Source of the DNA: Streptomyces canus 299MFChir4.1
GTDB taxonomy: Bacteria > Actinomycetota > Actinomycetes > Streptomycetales > Streptomycetaceae
DNA: 64,000 nt
Assembly: GCF_000383615.1 (NCBI RefSeq)
Contig: NZ_KB911609.1
Span: 1 to 64,000 of the forward strand
Reading direction: 5' to 3'
The translations under genes were made by a program, and so were the position numbers. Shown here one piece after another: positions 7,162 through 15,789 of this stretch. Positions within the stretch are counted from its first letter, which is position 1; the number at the start of each line of letters is the position of its first letter. A model generated the notes under the pieces. The model did no database searches and had not been told where the DNA came from. It worked only from the letters and a program-made list of their open reading frames with translations.

Positions 7162-8502
7162 TCAGGCCGCCGCGGCCAGCGGCTCCTGTGCCTCGCGGGG
7201 CACGAAGCGCACGTGCGGGTGGCCGCGGTTCCAGCCGACCGACAGGCGCAGATTGCCGACGCGGGCCAGGACCAGGCCGATCGTCACGGCCGCCAGCGCG
7301 GCGATCGCGCCGCCCACCGCGAGGCCGGCGCGGACGCCGTACGCGTCGGTGACCCAGCCGGCGATCGGGGCGCCGATCGGGGAGCCGCCCATGAACACCA
7401 TCATGTACAGGGCCATCACACGGCCCCGCATGGCCGGGTCGGTGCCCATCTGCACGCTGGTGTTCGCGGTGACGTTGACCGTCATCCCGAACATTCCGAT
7501 CGGGGCCATGAGCAGGGCGAACAGCCACAGCGAGGGAGCGAGGGCGGCCACGATCTCCAGCGTGCCGAAGGCCACCGCGCCCACGACAAGCACCCGCATC
7601 CTGGCGGTGCCGCGCCGGGCCGCGAGCAGGGCGCCGGCCAGCGAGCCGACCGCCATCACCGTGTTGAAGAGGCTGTAGGAGCCCGCGCCCGCGTGGAAGA
7701 CGTCGTCGGCGAAGGCCGAGAGGTAGACGGGGAAGTTGAAGCCGAAGGTGGACACGAACCCGACCAGGACGATGGTCCAGATCAGCTCCGGCCGCCCGGC
7801 CACGTACCGCAGGCCCTCCCGCAGCTGTCCCTTGCCGCGCGGGGCGCGCTCGACGACGTACAGCTCACGCGCCCGCATCATCAGCAGACCGACCAGCGGG
7901 GCGACGAAGGACAGGCCGTTGGCGAGGAACGCCCAGCCGGTGCCCACGCCGGTGATCATGACGCCGGCGACGGCGGGGCCGATCAGCCGGGCCGACTGGA
8001 AGTTCGCGGAGTTCAGGCTGACCGCGTTCTGGAGCTGGTCGGGGCCGACCATCTCGGAGACGAACGACTGGCGGGCCGGGTTGTCGACGACCGTCGCGAG
8101 GCCCACGGCGAAGGCGGCGACGTAGACGTGCCAGACCTGGACGTGGCCACTGAGGGTGAGGACGGCGAGCGCGATACCGGTGGCGCCCATCGCGGACTGC
8201 GTGAACAGCAGCGCGCGGCGCTTGGACAGCCGGTCGACGAGGACACCGCCGTAGAGGCCGAAGAGCAGCATCGGCAGGAACTGCAGAGCCGTCGTGACGC
8301 CCACGGCGGTGGCGGAGCCGGTGAGGCTGAGCACCAGCCAGTCCTGGGCGATGCGCTGCATCCAGGTGCCGATGTTGGAGACGACCTGGCCGAGGAAGAA
8401 CAGGCGGTAGTTCCTGACCCTCAGTGAGCTGAACATCGAGGACTTGCGGGGGTAGTGGGTGGTCGGTGCGGGGACGGAAGGTGCTCCGGGTCCCGTACTC
8501 AA
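7162..8502 (-). CDS. MFS transporter (DHA3/enterobactin-exporter-like)
   Basis: A 446-residue major facilitator protein with about 12 hydrophobic helices. FSSLRVRNYRLFFLGQVVSN and IGTWMQRIAQDWLVLSLTGS mark the first helices of the EntS/DHA3-type drug exporters, and GLYGGVLVDRLSKRRALL is the loop 2-3 motif A. The start is read as TTG at 8502 because GAGGAGG lies upstream; an ATG 66 bases later is the alternative. The MarR gene lies just upstream on the same strand (26 bases), so the pair is probably one operon in which MarR represses the exporter until a ligand arrives. Confidence 0.88.
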   Translation of the reverse strand: MSTGPGAPSVPAPTTHYPRKSSMFSSLRVRNYRLFFLGQVVSNIGTWMQRIAQDWLVLSLTGSATAVGVTTALQFLPMLLFGLYGGVLVDRLSKRRALLFTQSAMGATGIALAVLTLSGHVQVWHVYVAAFAVGLATVVDNPARQSFVSEMVGPDQLQNAVSLNSANFQSARLIGPAVAGVMITGVGTGWAFLANGLSFVAPLVGLLMMRARELYVVERAPRGKGQLREGLRYVAGRPELIWTIVLVGFVSTFGFNFPVYLSAFADDVFHAGAGSYSLFNTVMAVGSLAGALLAARRGTARMRVLVVGAVAFGTLEIVAALAPSLWLFALLMAPIGMFGMTVNVTANTSVQMGTDPAMRGRVMALYMMVFMGGSPIGAPIAGWVTDAYGVRAGLAVGGAIAALAAVTIGLVLARVGNLRLSVGWNRGHPHVRFVPREAQEPLAAAA

Positions 8503-8527
8503 AGTGCGTTCGCCTCCTCTTCGCGGC

Positions 8528-8965
8528 TTACAGGTGTGCGAGTTTCTCCAGCACGGGGGCGGCTTCGCGCAGTTTCGCCCACTCGTCCTCGTCGAGGCCG
8601 TCGACCAGGGTGGCCAGGAAGGCGTTCCGCTTGGCGCGGCTCTCCGCGAGCATGGCCTCGGCCTGCTCGGTCTTGGTGACGACCTTCTGGCGCCGGTCCT
8701 CGGGGTGCGGCTCCAGCCGGACGAGTCCCTTGGCCTCCAGCAGCGCCACGATGCGGGTCATCGACGGCGGCTGGACGTGCTCCTTGCGGGCGAGCTCGCC
8801 CGGGGTGGCCTTGCCGCAGATGGAGAGGGTGCCCAGCACCGACATCTCGGTAGGGCTCAGCGACTCGTCGACCCGCTGGTGCTTGAGCCGACGGGACAGT
8901 CGCATCACGGCTGATCGCAGGGAGTTCACGGCGGCAACGTCGTCGCCATGGGTAAGGTCCGGCAT
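8528..8965 (-). CDS. MarR-family transcriptional regulator
   Basis: A 145-residue winged-helix regulator. LSPTEMSVLGTLSICGKATP and GELARKEHVQPPSMTRIVAL form the HTH, and LVRLEPHPEDRRQKVV the wing with its D-x-R basic tip. An in-frame ATG at 8983 would add MSYAKE; neither start has a convincing ribosome site. It is the first gene of a two-gene unit with the downstream MFS exporter, and a clear palindrome stands at its start, so autoregulation is likely. Ligand unknown. Confidence 0.87.
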   Translation of the reverse strand: MPDLTHGDDVAAVNSLRSAVMRLSRRLKHQRVDESLSPTEMSVLGTLSICGKATPGELARKEHVQPPSMTRIVALLEAKGLVRLEPHPEDRRQKVVTKTEQAEAMLAESRAKRNAFLATLVDGLDEDEWAKLREAAPVLEKLAHL

Positions 8966-8968
8966 CTC

Positions 8969-8996
8969 TTTAGCGTAACTCATTACTCTCGCTAAA
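8969..8996 (-). promoter_or_regulatory. Palindromic operator at the MarR gene start
   Basis: Two nested inverted repeats are visible: the outer arms TTTAGCG (8969-8975) and CGCTAAA (8990-8996), and inside them GTAA-CTCA-TTAC (8975-8986). The size and place, directly before or over the start of the MarR gene, fit a MarR dimer site that blocks the MarR-MFS operon. The binding itself is inferred. Confidence 0.65.
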
Positions 8997-9117
8997 CAAG
9001 CTGGCGCGCACACGGATTCCCGTGACTCCGGCCACTGAAACCCGATCTTCACCCGTACGAGTGAGTCGGTTGGCGGAACGTGAACGCCGCTTCCCGGCGG
9101 CGGCGACCCTCGTGTTC

Positions 9118-9300
9118 ATGGGGACCAGCGTGCTCAGCCTGCGGATAGACGGGGAGCTGCTCGACCGGCTCCGGGACCATGCGGCCAAAAGGGGGATGAG
9201 CGTCCAGGACTATGTGATCCGAACGCTCATCCGGGACGACTTCGACGAGCGGTTCCAGAGCGCCGTCGACGAGACCGAGAAGTTCTACGGCGTCACGTGA
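9118..9300 (+). CDS. Ribbon-helix-helix-like small protein
   Basis: A 60-residue protein: the short strand SVLSLRIDGELLDRLRDHA, then AKRGMSVQDYVIRTLIRDDF, then an acidic tail ending ETEKFYGVT. The strand-helix-helix pattern and size suggest a CopG/Arc-type DNA-binding protein or a solo antitoxin-like protein; no toxin gene is adjacent. It lies between the MarR operon and the purine permease, convergent to the latter. An in-frame GTG six bases upstream is a possible alternative start. Confidence 0.65.
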   Translation: MGTSVLSLRIDGELLDRLRDHAAKRGMSVQDYVIRTLIRDDFDERFQSAVDETEKFYGVT

Positions 9301-9322
9301 GGGCGGGTCACGCGAGGGCGGG

Positions 9323-10717
9323 TCACGTCAGGCCCAGCGCCGGCATCAGGTAGTAGAAGCCGAAGACCGCGGCCACGACATACATCGGAACCGGCACCTC
9401 CCGGCCCCGTCCGGCCGCCAGGCGCAGCACCACGAAGGTGATGAAGCCCATGCCGATGCCGTTGGTGATCGAGTAGGTGAACGGCATCATCACCATGGTG
9501 ATGAAGGCCGGGATCGCGATGGTCCAGTCGGCCCAGTCGATGTCCGTGACCGAGTTCGCCAGGATCATGAAGCCCACCGCGAGCAGCGCGGGGGTCGCGG
9601 CCTGGGACGGGACCATGGTGGCGACGGGCGTCAGGAAGAGGGCCACGGTGAAGAGACCGCCGGTGACCAGGTTCGCGAAGCCGGTGCGGGCACCCTCGCC
9701 GACGCCGGCCGTGGACTCGACGAAGGCCGTGGTGGCCGAGGACGAGCTCGCGCCGCCCGCGGCGACCGCGAGGCCGTCGACGAAGAGCACCTTGTTGATG
9801 CCGGGCATCTGACCCTGGGCGTCGGTGAGCTTGGCCTCGTCGGAGACGCCCATGATCGTGCCCATCGCGTCGAAGAAGCACGACAGCAGGACCGTGAAGA
9901 CGAAGAGGATGCCGGTCAGGACGCCGACCTTGTCGAAGCCGCCGAAGAGGCTGACCTTGCCGATCAGGCCGAAGTCGGGGGTGGCGACCGGGTTGCCGGG
10001 CCACTTCGGGGTCGTGAGTCCCCAGGACGGCACCTTGGCGACGGCCTCGATGATCATCGCGAGGACCGTCATGGTGACGATCGAGATCAGGATCGCGCCG
10101 GAGACCTTGCGGACGATGAGCGCGAGGGTCAGCAGGGCACCCAGGATGAAGACCAGGACCGGCCAGCCGTTGAGGTGTCCGTCGCCGCCGAGCTGGAGCG
10201 GGACGGTGGTCTGGGCGGCGTCCGGGATGCGGGAGACGAAGCCGGAGTCCACGAGTCCGATCAGCATGATGAACAGGCCGATACCGATGGAGATCGCCTT
10301 GCGCAGGCCGAAGGGCACCGCGTTCATCACGCGCTCGCGCAGACCGGTGGCGACCAGCAGCATCACGATGAAGCCCGCCAGGACGACCATTCCCATCGCG
10401 TCCGGCCAGGACATCCGGGGCGCGAGCTGGAGCGCCACGACGGAGTTCACGCCGAGTCCCGCGGCCAGTGCGATCGGGACGTTGCCGACCACGCCCATGA
10501 GAAGCGTGGTGAAGGCCGCGGTCACGGCGGTCGCGGTGACCAGCTGGCCGTTGTCCAGCTGATGGCCGTACATGTCCTTGGCGCTGCCGAGGATGATCGG
10601 GTTCAGCACGATGATGTAGGCCATCGCGAAGAACGTGGCGAAGCCGCCCCGGATCTCGCGCGGCAGGGTGCTGCCCCGCTCGGAGATCTTGAAGTAGCGG
10701 TCGAGGGCGGTCGGCAT
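9323..10717 (-). CDS. NCS2-family purine permease (AzgA-like)
   Basis: A 464-residue membrane transporter with about 12-14 hydrophobic segments. TLPREIRGGFATFFAMAYII, VLNPIILGSAKD and FFDAMGTIMGVSDEAKL with VDGLAVAAGGASSSSATTAF are hallmarks of the AzgA-like branch of NCS2, which imports adenine, guanine or hypoxanthine by proton symport. Length fits the family. A palindrome lies in the promoter region between it and the divergent DUF2530 gene, so repression by a regulator encoded elsewhere is plausible. Confidence 0.9.
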   Translation of the reverse strand: MPTALDRYFKISERGSTLPREIRGGFATFFAMAYIIVLNPIILGSAKDMYGHQLDNGQLVTATAVTAAFTTLLMGVVGNVPIALAAGLGVNSVVALQLAPRMSWPDAMGMVVLAGFIVMLLVATGLRERVMNAVPFGLRKAISIGIGLFIMLIGLVDSGFVSRIPDAAQTTVPLQLGGDGHLNGWPVLVFILGALLTLALIVRKVSGAILISIVTMTVLAMIIEAVAKVPSWGLTTPKWPGNPVATPDFGLIGKVSLFGGFDKVGVLTGILFVFTVLLSCFFDAMGTIMGVSDEAKLTDAQGQMPGINKVLFVDGLAVAAGGASSSSATTAFVESTAGVGEGARTGFANLVTGGLFTVALFLTPVATMVPSQAATPALLAVGFMILANSVTDIDWADWTIAIPAFITMVMMPFTYSITNGIGMGFITFVVLRLAAGRGREVPVPMYVVAAVFGFYYLMPALGLT

Positions 10718-10757
10718 TGGATGTTCCTACGAGCAGAAGTGGACAGACACAAACCGT

Positions 10758-10786
10758 TTCAGTATGAACCTATAGCGTTCACTGAA
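10758..10786. promoter_or_regulatory. Imperfect palindrome between purine permease and DUF2530 genes
   Basis: Left arm TTCAGTATGAAC (10758-10769) and right arm GTTCACTGAA (10777-10786) pair except for two extra bases in the left arm. The site is AT-rich against its surroundings and sits about 40 bases before the permease start on the minus strand, so it may be an operator over its promoter. No matching regulator gene is next to it. Confidence 0.45.
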
Positions 10787-10828
10787 CCATCTCCGCGCGT
10801 AGATGTGATCGCCTCGTAAGCTGTCCCC

Positions 10829-11113
10829 ATGGACGTGTTCTCTTCGGGATCCTTCAAGCACGAGGCGCCGGAGCCCCTGGAGGGCCCCGTGGTCGCCACG
10901 GTCACCGGCGGCACGATCCTGTGGTTCGTCCTCTTCCTCGTGCAGCTCCCCTTCTACGGCTGGTTCGCGGACCACGACCACACCTGGTGGCTGTGGACCT
11001 GCCTGGCCGGCGGCGTGCTCGGGCTGTACGGCACCTGGTACGTGCGCAAGCGGGACGCCGCGATCAAGAAGGCGGGCGGCACGGATTCCGCCGCCGGCCC
11101 TGCTGCCGAGTGA
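10829..11113 (+). CDS. DUF2530 family membrane protein
   Basis: A 94-residue protein with two predicted membrane helices (GGTILWFVLFLVQLPFYGW and TWWLWTCLAGGVLGLYGTWY) separated by the charged loop FADHDH, ending in a basic cytoplasmic tail YVRKRDAAIKKA. This is the layout of the actinobacterial DUF2530 family, which has no known role. It is divergent from the purine permease, with 111 bases between. Confidence 0.8.
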   Translation: MDVFSSGSFKHEAPEPLEGPVVATVTGGTILWFVLFLVQLPFYGWFADHDHTWWLWTCLAGGVLGLYGTWYVRKRDAAIKKAGGTDSAAGPAAE

Positions 11114-11225
11114 CGAACACCCCGTAGTACCACGGCATCATGCGCCCGCTCCCGTCTCCTCCCCAGGTCGGAACTTCCGGTCACTCGGCGGGTGAAGCCG
11201 CAAAACCGCACGTACCGTCGAATGC

Positions 11226-13622
11226 ATGACGCACATCGACGCGGGCGCCGGACTCGACCCTGTGCACCCCGTGGCACTCCCGGCGCCGGCGGCGGGCGGA
11301 CTCACCGCGGCCGAGGTCGCCGAGCGGGTGACGCGTGGACAGGTCAACGACGTGCCGGTGCGCAGCAGCCGGACCCTGGCGGAGATCGTCCGGGCGAACG
11401 TCTTCACCCGGTTCAACGCGATCATCGGTGTGCTCTGGCTGGTCATGCTGTTCGTCGCGCCGTTCCAGGACAGCCTGTTCGGGTACGTCATCCTCGCCAA
11501 CACCGGGATCGGCATCGTCCAGGAGTGGCGGGCGAAGAAGACCCTCGACTCGCTCGCGGTGATCGGCGAGGCGCGGCCGACCGTACGGCGGGACGGGACC
11601 GCGACGGTGGTCAGCACCTCGGAGATCGTCCTGGACGACATCATCGAGATCGGGCCAGGGGACAAGGCCGTGGTCGACGGGGTGGTCGCGGAGGCCGACG
11701 GCCTGGAGATCGACGAGTCACTGCTGACCGGCGAGGCCGACCCGGTGGTGAAGCGGCCCGGCGACCAGGTGATGTCCGGCAGCTTCGTGGTCGCAGGCGG
11801 CGGCGCCTTCCGGGCGACCAAGGTGGGCCGCGAGGCCTACGCCGCCCAGCTCGCCGAGGAGGCCTCCCGGTTCACCCTGGTCCACTCCGAACTGCGCTCC
11901 GGCATCTCCACGATCCTCAAGTACGTGACGTGGATGATGGTCCCGACCGCGATCGGCCTGGTCATCAGCCAGCTGTTCGTGAAGAACAACGACCTCAAGG
12001 ACTCCATCGCCCGCACGGTCGGCGGCATCGTGCCGATGGTCCCGGAGGGGCTGGTCCTGCTGACCTCCGTCGCCTTCGCCATCGGCGTCATCCGGCTTGG
12101 CCGGAAACAGGCCCTCGTCCAGGAACTCCCGGCCATCGAGGGCCTCGCCCGCGTCGACACGGTCTGCCTCGACAAGACCGGCACCCTCACCGAGGGCGGC
12201 ATGGACGTCACCGAGCTCAGGCCCCTTCAGGGCGCCGACGAGTCGTACGTACGGAAAGTCCTGGGCGCGCTCGGTGAGTCGGATCCGCGGCCGAACGCCT
12301 CCCTCCAGGCCATCATCGACGCCTACCCGGACGCCGAGGAGTGGCGCTGCACCGAGTCGCTGCCCTTCTCCTCCGCCCGCAAGTACAGCGGGGCCACCTT
12401 CAGCGAGGGCGGCGGCGAGTCCAGTACGTGGCTGCTGGGGGCTCCGGACGTGCTCCTGTCCCCCGACGACCCCGCCCTCGCCGAGACCGGGCGGCTCAAC
12501 GAGCAGGGACTGCGCGTGCTGCTGCTGGCCCGGGCCTCCCGGGACCTCGACCACCCCGAGGTCGCCCGGGGAGCACGGCCGACCGCCCTGGTCGTCCTGG
12601 AACAGCGGTTGCGGCCCGACGCGGCCGACACCCTGCGGTACTTCGCCGAACAGGACGTCCACGCCAAGGTCATCTCCGGGGACAACGCGGTGTCGGTGGG
12701 GGCGGTGGCGGCCAAGCTGGGGCTGAACGGCAGCGTGGTCGACGCGCGTGAACTGCCCGCCGACCCGGACGGGATGGCGAAGGCCCTCGACGAGGGCACG
12801 GTGTTCGGACGGGTCACCCCGCAGCAGAAGCGGGACATGGTGGGGGCGCTCCAGTCGCGCGGGCACACCGTCGCGATGACCGGTGACGGGGTCAACGACG
12901 TGCTCGCCCTGAAGGACGCCGACATCGGGGTGGCGATGGGCTCCGGGTCGGAGGCCACCCGGGCGGTCGCGCAGATCGTGCTGCTCGACAACAGCTTCGC
13001 GACACTGCCCGACGTGGTCGCGGAGGGTCGGCGGGTCATCGGCAACATCACCCGGGTCGCGACGCTGTTCCTGGTGAAGACCGTCTACTCGGTGCTGCTG
13101 GCCGTCCTCGTGGTGTGCTGGCAGGTCGAGTACCCCTTCCTGCCCCGGCACTTGACCCTGCTGTCGACGCTGACGATCGGCGTCCCGGCCTTCTTCCTGG
13201 CCCTCGCGCCCAACAAGGAACGCGCGCAACCGCACTTCGTGCGGCGGGTGATGCGGTACTCGATCCCCGGCGGGGTGGTGGCGGCGGTCGCCACCTTCGT
13301 GACGTACCTGATCGCACGGCACCACTACACGGGCGAGGGCTCGTTGGACGCGGAGACCAGCGCCGCCACCCTGACGCTGTTCCTGATCTCGATGTGGGTG
13401 CTGGCGATCATCGCGCGCCCGTACACCTGGTGGCGGATCGCCCTGGTCGCGGCGATGGGCCTCGGCTTCGTCCTGGTCCTGGCCGTGCCCTGGCTCCAGC
13501 ACTTCTTCGCGCTGAAGCTGGTCGGCGTGACGATGCCGTGGATCGCGGTCGGCATCTCGGTGGTGGCGGCGGCCGCCCTCGAACTCCTGTGGAGGTGGGT
13601 CGACCGCCGCGGTCCCGCTTAG
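11226..13622 (+). CDS. Cation-translocating P-type ATPase (CtpE-like)
   Basis: A 798-residue transporter, the same size as mycobacterial CtpE, a P-type ATPase linked to calcium uptake. Visible motifs: the actuator LLTGEAD near 170, the membrane IVPMVPEGLVLL where PEGL replaces the heavy-metal CPx motif, the phosphorylation site CLDKTGTLTEGG near 317, and the hinge TGDGVNDVLALKDADIGVAM near 560. The C-terminus has six helices. No N-terminal metal-binding domain exists, which argues against a copper or zinc exporter. It seems monocistronic. Confidence 0.85.
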   Translation: MTHIDAGAGLDPVHPVALPAPAAGGLTAAEVAERVTRGQVNDVPVRSSRTLAEIVRANVFTRFNAIIGVLWLVMLFVAPFQDSLFGYVILANTGIGIVQEWRAKKTLDSLAVIGEARPTVRRDGTATVVSTSEIVLDDIIEIGPGDKAVVDGVVAEADGLEIDESLLTGEADPVVKRPGDQVMSGSFVVAGGGAFRATKVGREAYAAQLAEEASRFTLVHSELRSGISTILKYVTWMMVPTAIGLVISQLFVKNNDLKDSIARTVGGIVPMVPEGLVLLTSVAFAIGVIRLGRKQALVQELPAIEGLARVDTVCLDKTGTLTEGGMDVTELRPLQGADESYVRKVLGALGESDPRPNASLQAIIDAYPDAEEWRCTESLPFSSARKYSGATFSEGGGESSTWLLGAPDVLLSPDDPALAETGRLNEQGLRVLLLARASRDLDHPEVARGARPTALVVLEQRLRPDAADTLRYFAEQDVHAKVISGDNAVSVGAVAAKLGLNGSVVDARELPADPDGMAKALDEGTVFGRVTPQQKRDMVGALQSRGHTVAMTGDGVNDVLALKDADIGVAMGSGSEATRAVAQIVLLDNSFATLPDVVAEGRRVIGNITRVATLFLVKTVYSVLLAVLVVCWQVEYPFLPRHLTLLSTLTIGVPAFFLALAPNKERAQPHFVRRVMRYSIPGGVVAAVATFVTYLIARHHYTGEGSLDAETSAATLTLFLISMWVLAIIARPYTWWRIALVAAMGLGFVLVLAVPWLQHFFALKLVGVTMPWIAVGISVVAAAALELLWRWVDRRGPA

Positions 13623-13631
13623 CGCCGGGTT

Positions 13632-14432
13632 CTACTGGACGTCGACGAAGTCGCCCGCCGCGCTCACGGACGACGTGGTCGTCGTGCCCGCGAAGCTGTA
13701 GCGGTAGTAGCCGTCGACCGTCGCCGTGGTCGTCGTCTTCAGCGTGCCCGTGGACGACGTCTTGATGGTCTTGAGGGTCGTGTAGGTGCTGCTGCCCTTC
13801 TTGCGGAACTGCAGCTTCACCGGCTGGGTCGAGTAACCCGCGTACTTGTTGGTGTCCCAGTTGGCGCGGGCCAGCTTGCCCGTGACGGTGATGGTCTTGC
13901 CCTTCTTCACCGGCTCCGGGGAGGCGTCGGTGGTGAGGGTGGCCCGGCGCTGGACGTGGGTGCTGCCGAGGCCGCCCTGCCAGGTGATCCCGTCGTCGGC
14001 GTTGACCGCGAGGGCGCCCAGCTTCCAGGTGCCCGCCTGGCTGCTGATCAGGTCGCCGTCCTCGTCGGTGCCCTTCGGACGGAACTGGATCTTCGCCGAG
14101 CACTTCAGGACCGTCGAGGAGGACGCCGTGCAGGTGCCGGGGTCGTCACTGATGACGAGGTCGTCGGAGTCCAGGCCGAGCGTGGCGCCGCGGTACAGGG
14201 CGGGCCCGGTCTGGAAGGAACTCGCGCTCAGGTTCGCGGGCTTGGTCACGGTGTAGGTCGCCGAGACCGTGACCGCCGACGTCGTGCCGACCACGATGTC
14301 CTTGCCGCTGTTGACCTTCAGGTTGGAGAAGGTGACGGCGGGCCCGGCCGTGGCGGCCTGGGCGGCCGGCACGGCGAGGGTGGAGAGTGCCACGGCGCCG
14401 GAGGCGGCGAGGACGAGGGCGCGTATGCGCAT
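13632..14432 (-). CDS. Secreted repeat protein, member 1 of a tandem paralogous pair
   Basis: A 266-residue exported protein of unknown role. The signal peptide MRIRALVLAASGAVALSTLA ends near VPAAQAA. The mature part is rich in Thr, Ser and Lys, lacks enzyme motifs and looks like all-beta immunoglobulin-like domains. The C-terminal 90 residues (TPEP-like SPEPVKKGKTITVTGKLARA, then NW, KYAGYSTQPVKLQFRKKGSS) closely match the neighbouring gene at 14566-15417. The start at 14432 is supported by GGGGA seven bases upstream. Two cysteines are present in the middle region (TCTASSSTVLKC), suggesting one disulphide. Confidence 0.75.
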   Translation of the reverse strand: MRIRALVLAASGAVALSTLAVPAAQAATAGPAVTFSNLKVNSGKDIVVGTTSAVTVSATYTVTKPANLSASSFQTGPALYRGATLGLDSDDLVISDDPGTCTASSSTVLKCSAKIQFRPKGTDEDGDLISSQAGTWKLGALAVNADDGITWQGGLGSTHVQRRATLTTDASPEPVKKGKTITVTGKLARANWDTNKYAGYSTQPVKLQFRKKGSSTYTTLKTIKTSSTGTLKTTTTATVDGYYRYSFAGTTTTSSVSAAGDFVDVQ

Positions 14433-14470
14433 GTGCGTTCCCCATGAGGAGAGAAGGATGTCGGAGTCTG

Positions 14471-14498
14471 ATGACTCACTTCCTAGATCCATGACTCA
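14471..14498. promoter_or_regulatory. Direct repeat ATGACTCA in front of the secreted-protein gene
   Basis: ATGACTCA occurs at 14471-14478 and again at 14491-14498, exactly 20 bases apart, which is about two helical turns. The pair is 39-66 bases upstream of the 14432 start, in the expected promoter area. It could be a site for a regulator that binds one DNA face; nothing else supports it. Confidence 0.3.
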
Positions 14499-14565
14499 TG
14501 GGACTGGTTGTACGCGTGGGACGTGATTTGGCCCGCACATGCGCAACGCTTTACTTCGGCCCGAC

Positions 14566-15417
14566 CTACTGGACGTCGATGAAGTCACCCGCGGCGTTGA
14601 CCGCCGGGGTGGTGGAGGTGCCCGCGAAGCTCCAGCGGAAGAACCCGTCGACCGTGGCCGTGACCGTGGTCTTCAGGTCCCCCTTGTTGTTGGTCTTGAC
14701 CGTCTTCACGGTCGTGTAGGTGTCGGAGTCCTTCTTCCGGAACTGCAGCTGCACCGGCTGGGTCGAGTAGCCCGCGTACTTGCGGGTCTCCCAGTTGGCC
14801 CGGGTCAGCTTCCCGGTGACGGTGATGGTCTTGCCCTTCTTCACCGGTTCCGGGGTTGCGTTGGCGGTGAGCTGCGACAGGCGCTGGACCCGGTGGGTGC
14901 CGTAGACGTCGTTCCAGTAGACGCTGCCGGCCTCGTCGGCGGCGATCGCGCCGGCCGTCACGTGCCAGGTGCCGGCCAGCGAGTTCATGTACAGGTACCG
15001 GCCGGCGTCGACCGTGATGGTCAGCTTGCAGGTCGAGGTGGTGGTGCTGACCGCGGTGCAGGTGGCGGCCTGCTCGTTCGGCCCGAACACGCCGTCGACG
15101 TGGGCGCGGTCCCTGCCGTGCCACAGGTCGACGTACGCGTCCTCGATATTGGCGGAGTGGCTGGCCGTCAGCGACACGGTGTAGGTCTTGCTGCCGGTGT
15201 AACCGGCCACGATGGCCTTGCCGCCGTTGACCTTCACGTCGGACACGACCGGCAGTTCGTCGTCGGCGGCGGCGCGCATCGCGGCTCTGGAAACGCCGAA
15301 ACGCTCCGCGGCCGTGGGTTTGTGCACTCCCCCGCCGTCGGCCTGAGCGACGGGGACGGCTAGGGCGGCAAGGACTAGACCGCCGGAGACGGCGGCCACG
15401 GTGGTGCGGATGCGCAT
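14566..15417 (-). CDS. Secreted repeat protein, member 2 of a tandem paralogous pair
   Basis: A 283-residue exported protein. The signal peptide MRIRTTVAAVSGGLVLAALA is cut near PVAQAD. GGGGGA five bases before the ATG fixes the start. The C-terminal part TPEPVKKGKTITVTGKLTRA, NWETRKYAGYSTQPVQLQFR and AGDFIDVQ is almost the same as in the downstream gene at 13632, while the N-terminal halves have diverged. Two cysteines (TCTAVSTTTSTCK) recur at the same relative place. The pair arose by tandem duplication and may form wall-associated or extracellular beta domains. Function unknown. Confidence 0.75.
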   Translation of the reverse strand: MRIRTTVAAVSGGLVLAALAVPVAQADGGGVHKPTAAERFGVSRAAMRAAADDELPVVSDVKVNGGKAIVAGYTGSKTYTVSLTASHSANIEDAYVDLWHGRDRAHVDGVFGPNEQAATCTAVSTTTSTCKLTITVDAGRYLYMNSLAGTWHVTAGAIAADEAGSVYWNDVYGTHRVQRLSQLTANATPEPVKKGKTITVTGKLTRANWETRKYAGYSTQPVQLQFRKKDSDTYTTVKTVKTNNKGDLKTTVTATVDGFFRWSFAGTSTTPAVNAAGDFIDVQ

Positions 15418-15510
15418 GCGTTCCCCCAGGGACTGGTCGTGGAGCCTGGCTGCTCGTGGGGTCAGATGCTCGGCCGGGCCGACGCGTTGCATGCGTGGTA
15501 AGAAATTTGT

Positions 15511-15747
15511 GTGAGCATCGTTTACAGCGTCAGCCGTTATCCGAAGGACGCCGACCGTCCGGACTCGTCCACCGACGTCACCGCGGTCGGCGGGACGGCC
15601 TGGGCGGAACTCCTCGGGATCCCGCTGGAGCAGTTGGTCGATGTACATCCGCTCACGCGGGAGCACGCCGAGCGCGTCCGACGGCTGACCGGGATCACGC
15701 TCGACCTGGAGAAGTACGACTACTTCCTGGACCCCCGCGCGGACTGA
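15511..15747 (+). CDS. Small hypothetical protein
   Basis: A GTG-started 78-residue acidic protein: VSIVYSVSRYPKDADRPDSS, AWAELLGIPLEQLVDVHPLT and a C-terminal LDLEKYDYFLDPRAD. I see no known motif, signal or membrane segment. GC-rich third positions and a terminator-like hairpin just after the stop support a real gene. It is divergent from the secreted pair and convergent to the large ATPase-domain gene. Confidence 0.6.
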   Translation: MSIVYSVSRYPKDADRPDSSTDVTAVGGTAWAELLGIPLEQLVDVHPLTREHAERVRRLTGITLDLEKYDYFLDPRAD

Positions 15748-15758
15748 GGGAAGATGCG

Positions 15759-15783
15759 GGGACCGTCCGCCCAGGACGGCCCC
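15759..15783. terminator. Hairpin between convergent genes
   Basis: CCGTCC (15763-15768) and GGACGG (15774-15779) pair around a five-base loop, and the stem is lengthened by GGGG (15758-15761) with CCCC (15780-15783) past a bulged A. It lies in the 42-base gap between the stop of the small gene (15747) and the stop of the convergent large gene (15790), as expected for a shared terminator. Confidence 0.6.
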
Positions 15784-15789
15784 CCTTGT

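Noticed and set aside
9301..9322. Doubled GGGCGGGTCACG between the ribbon-helix-helix gene and the permease
   Set aside because: Only two imperfect copies in a 22-base gap; probably chance or simple duplication with no clear role.
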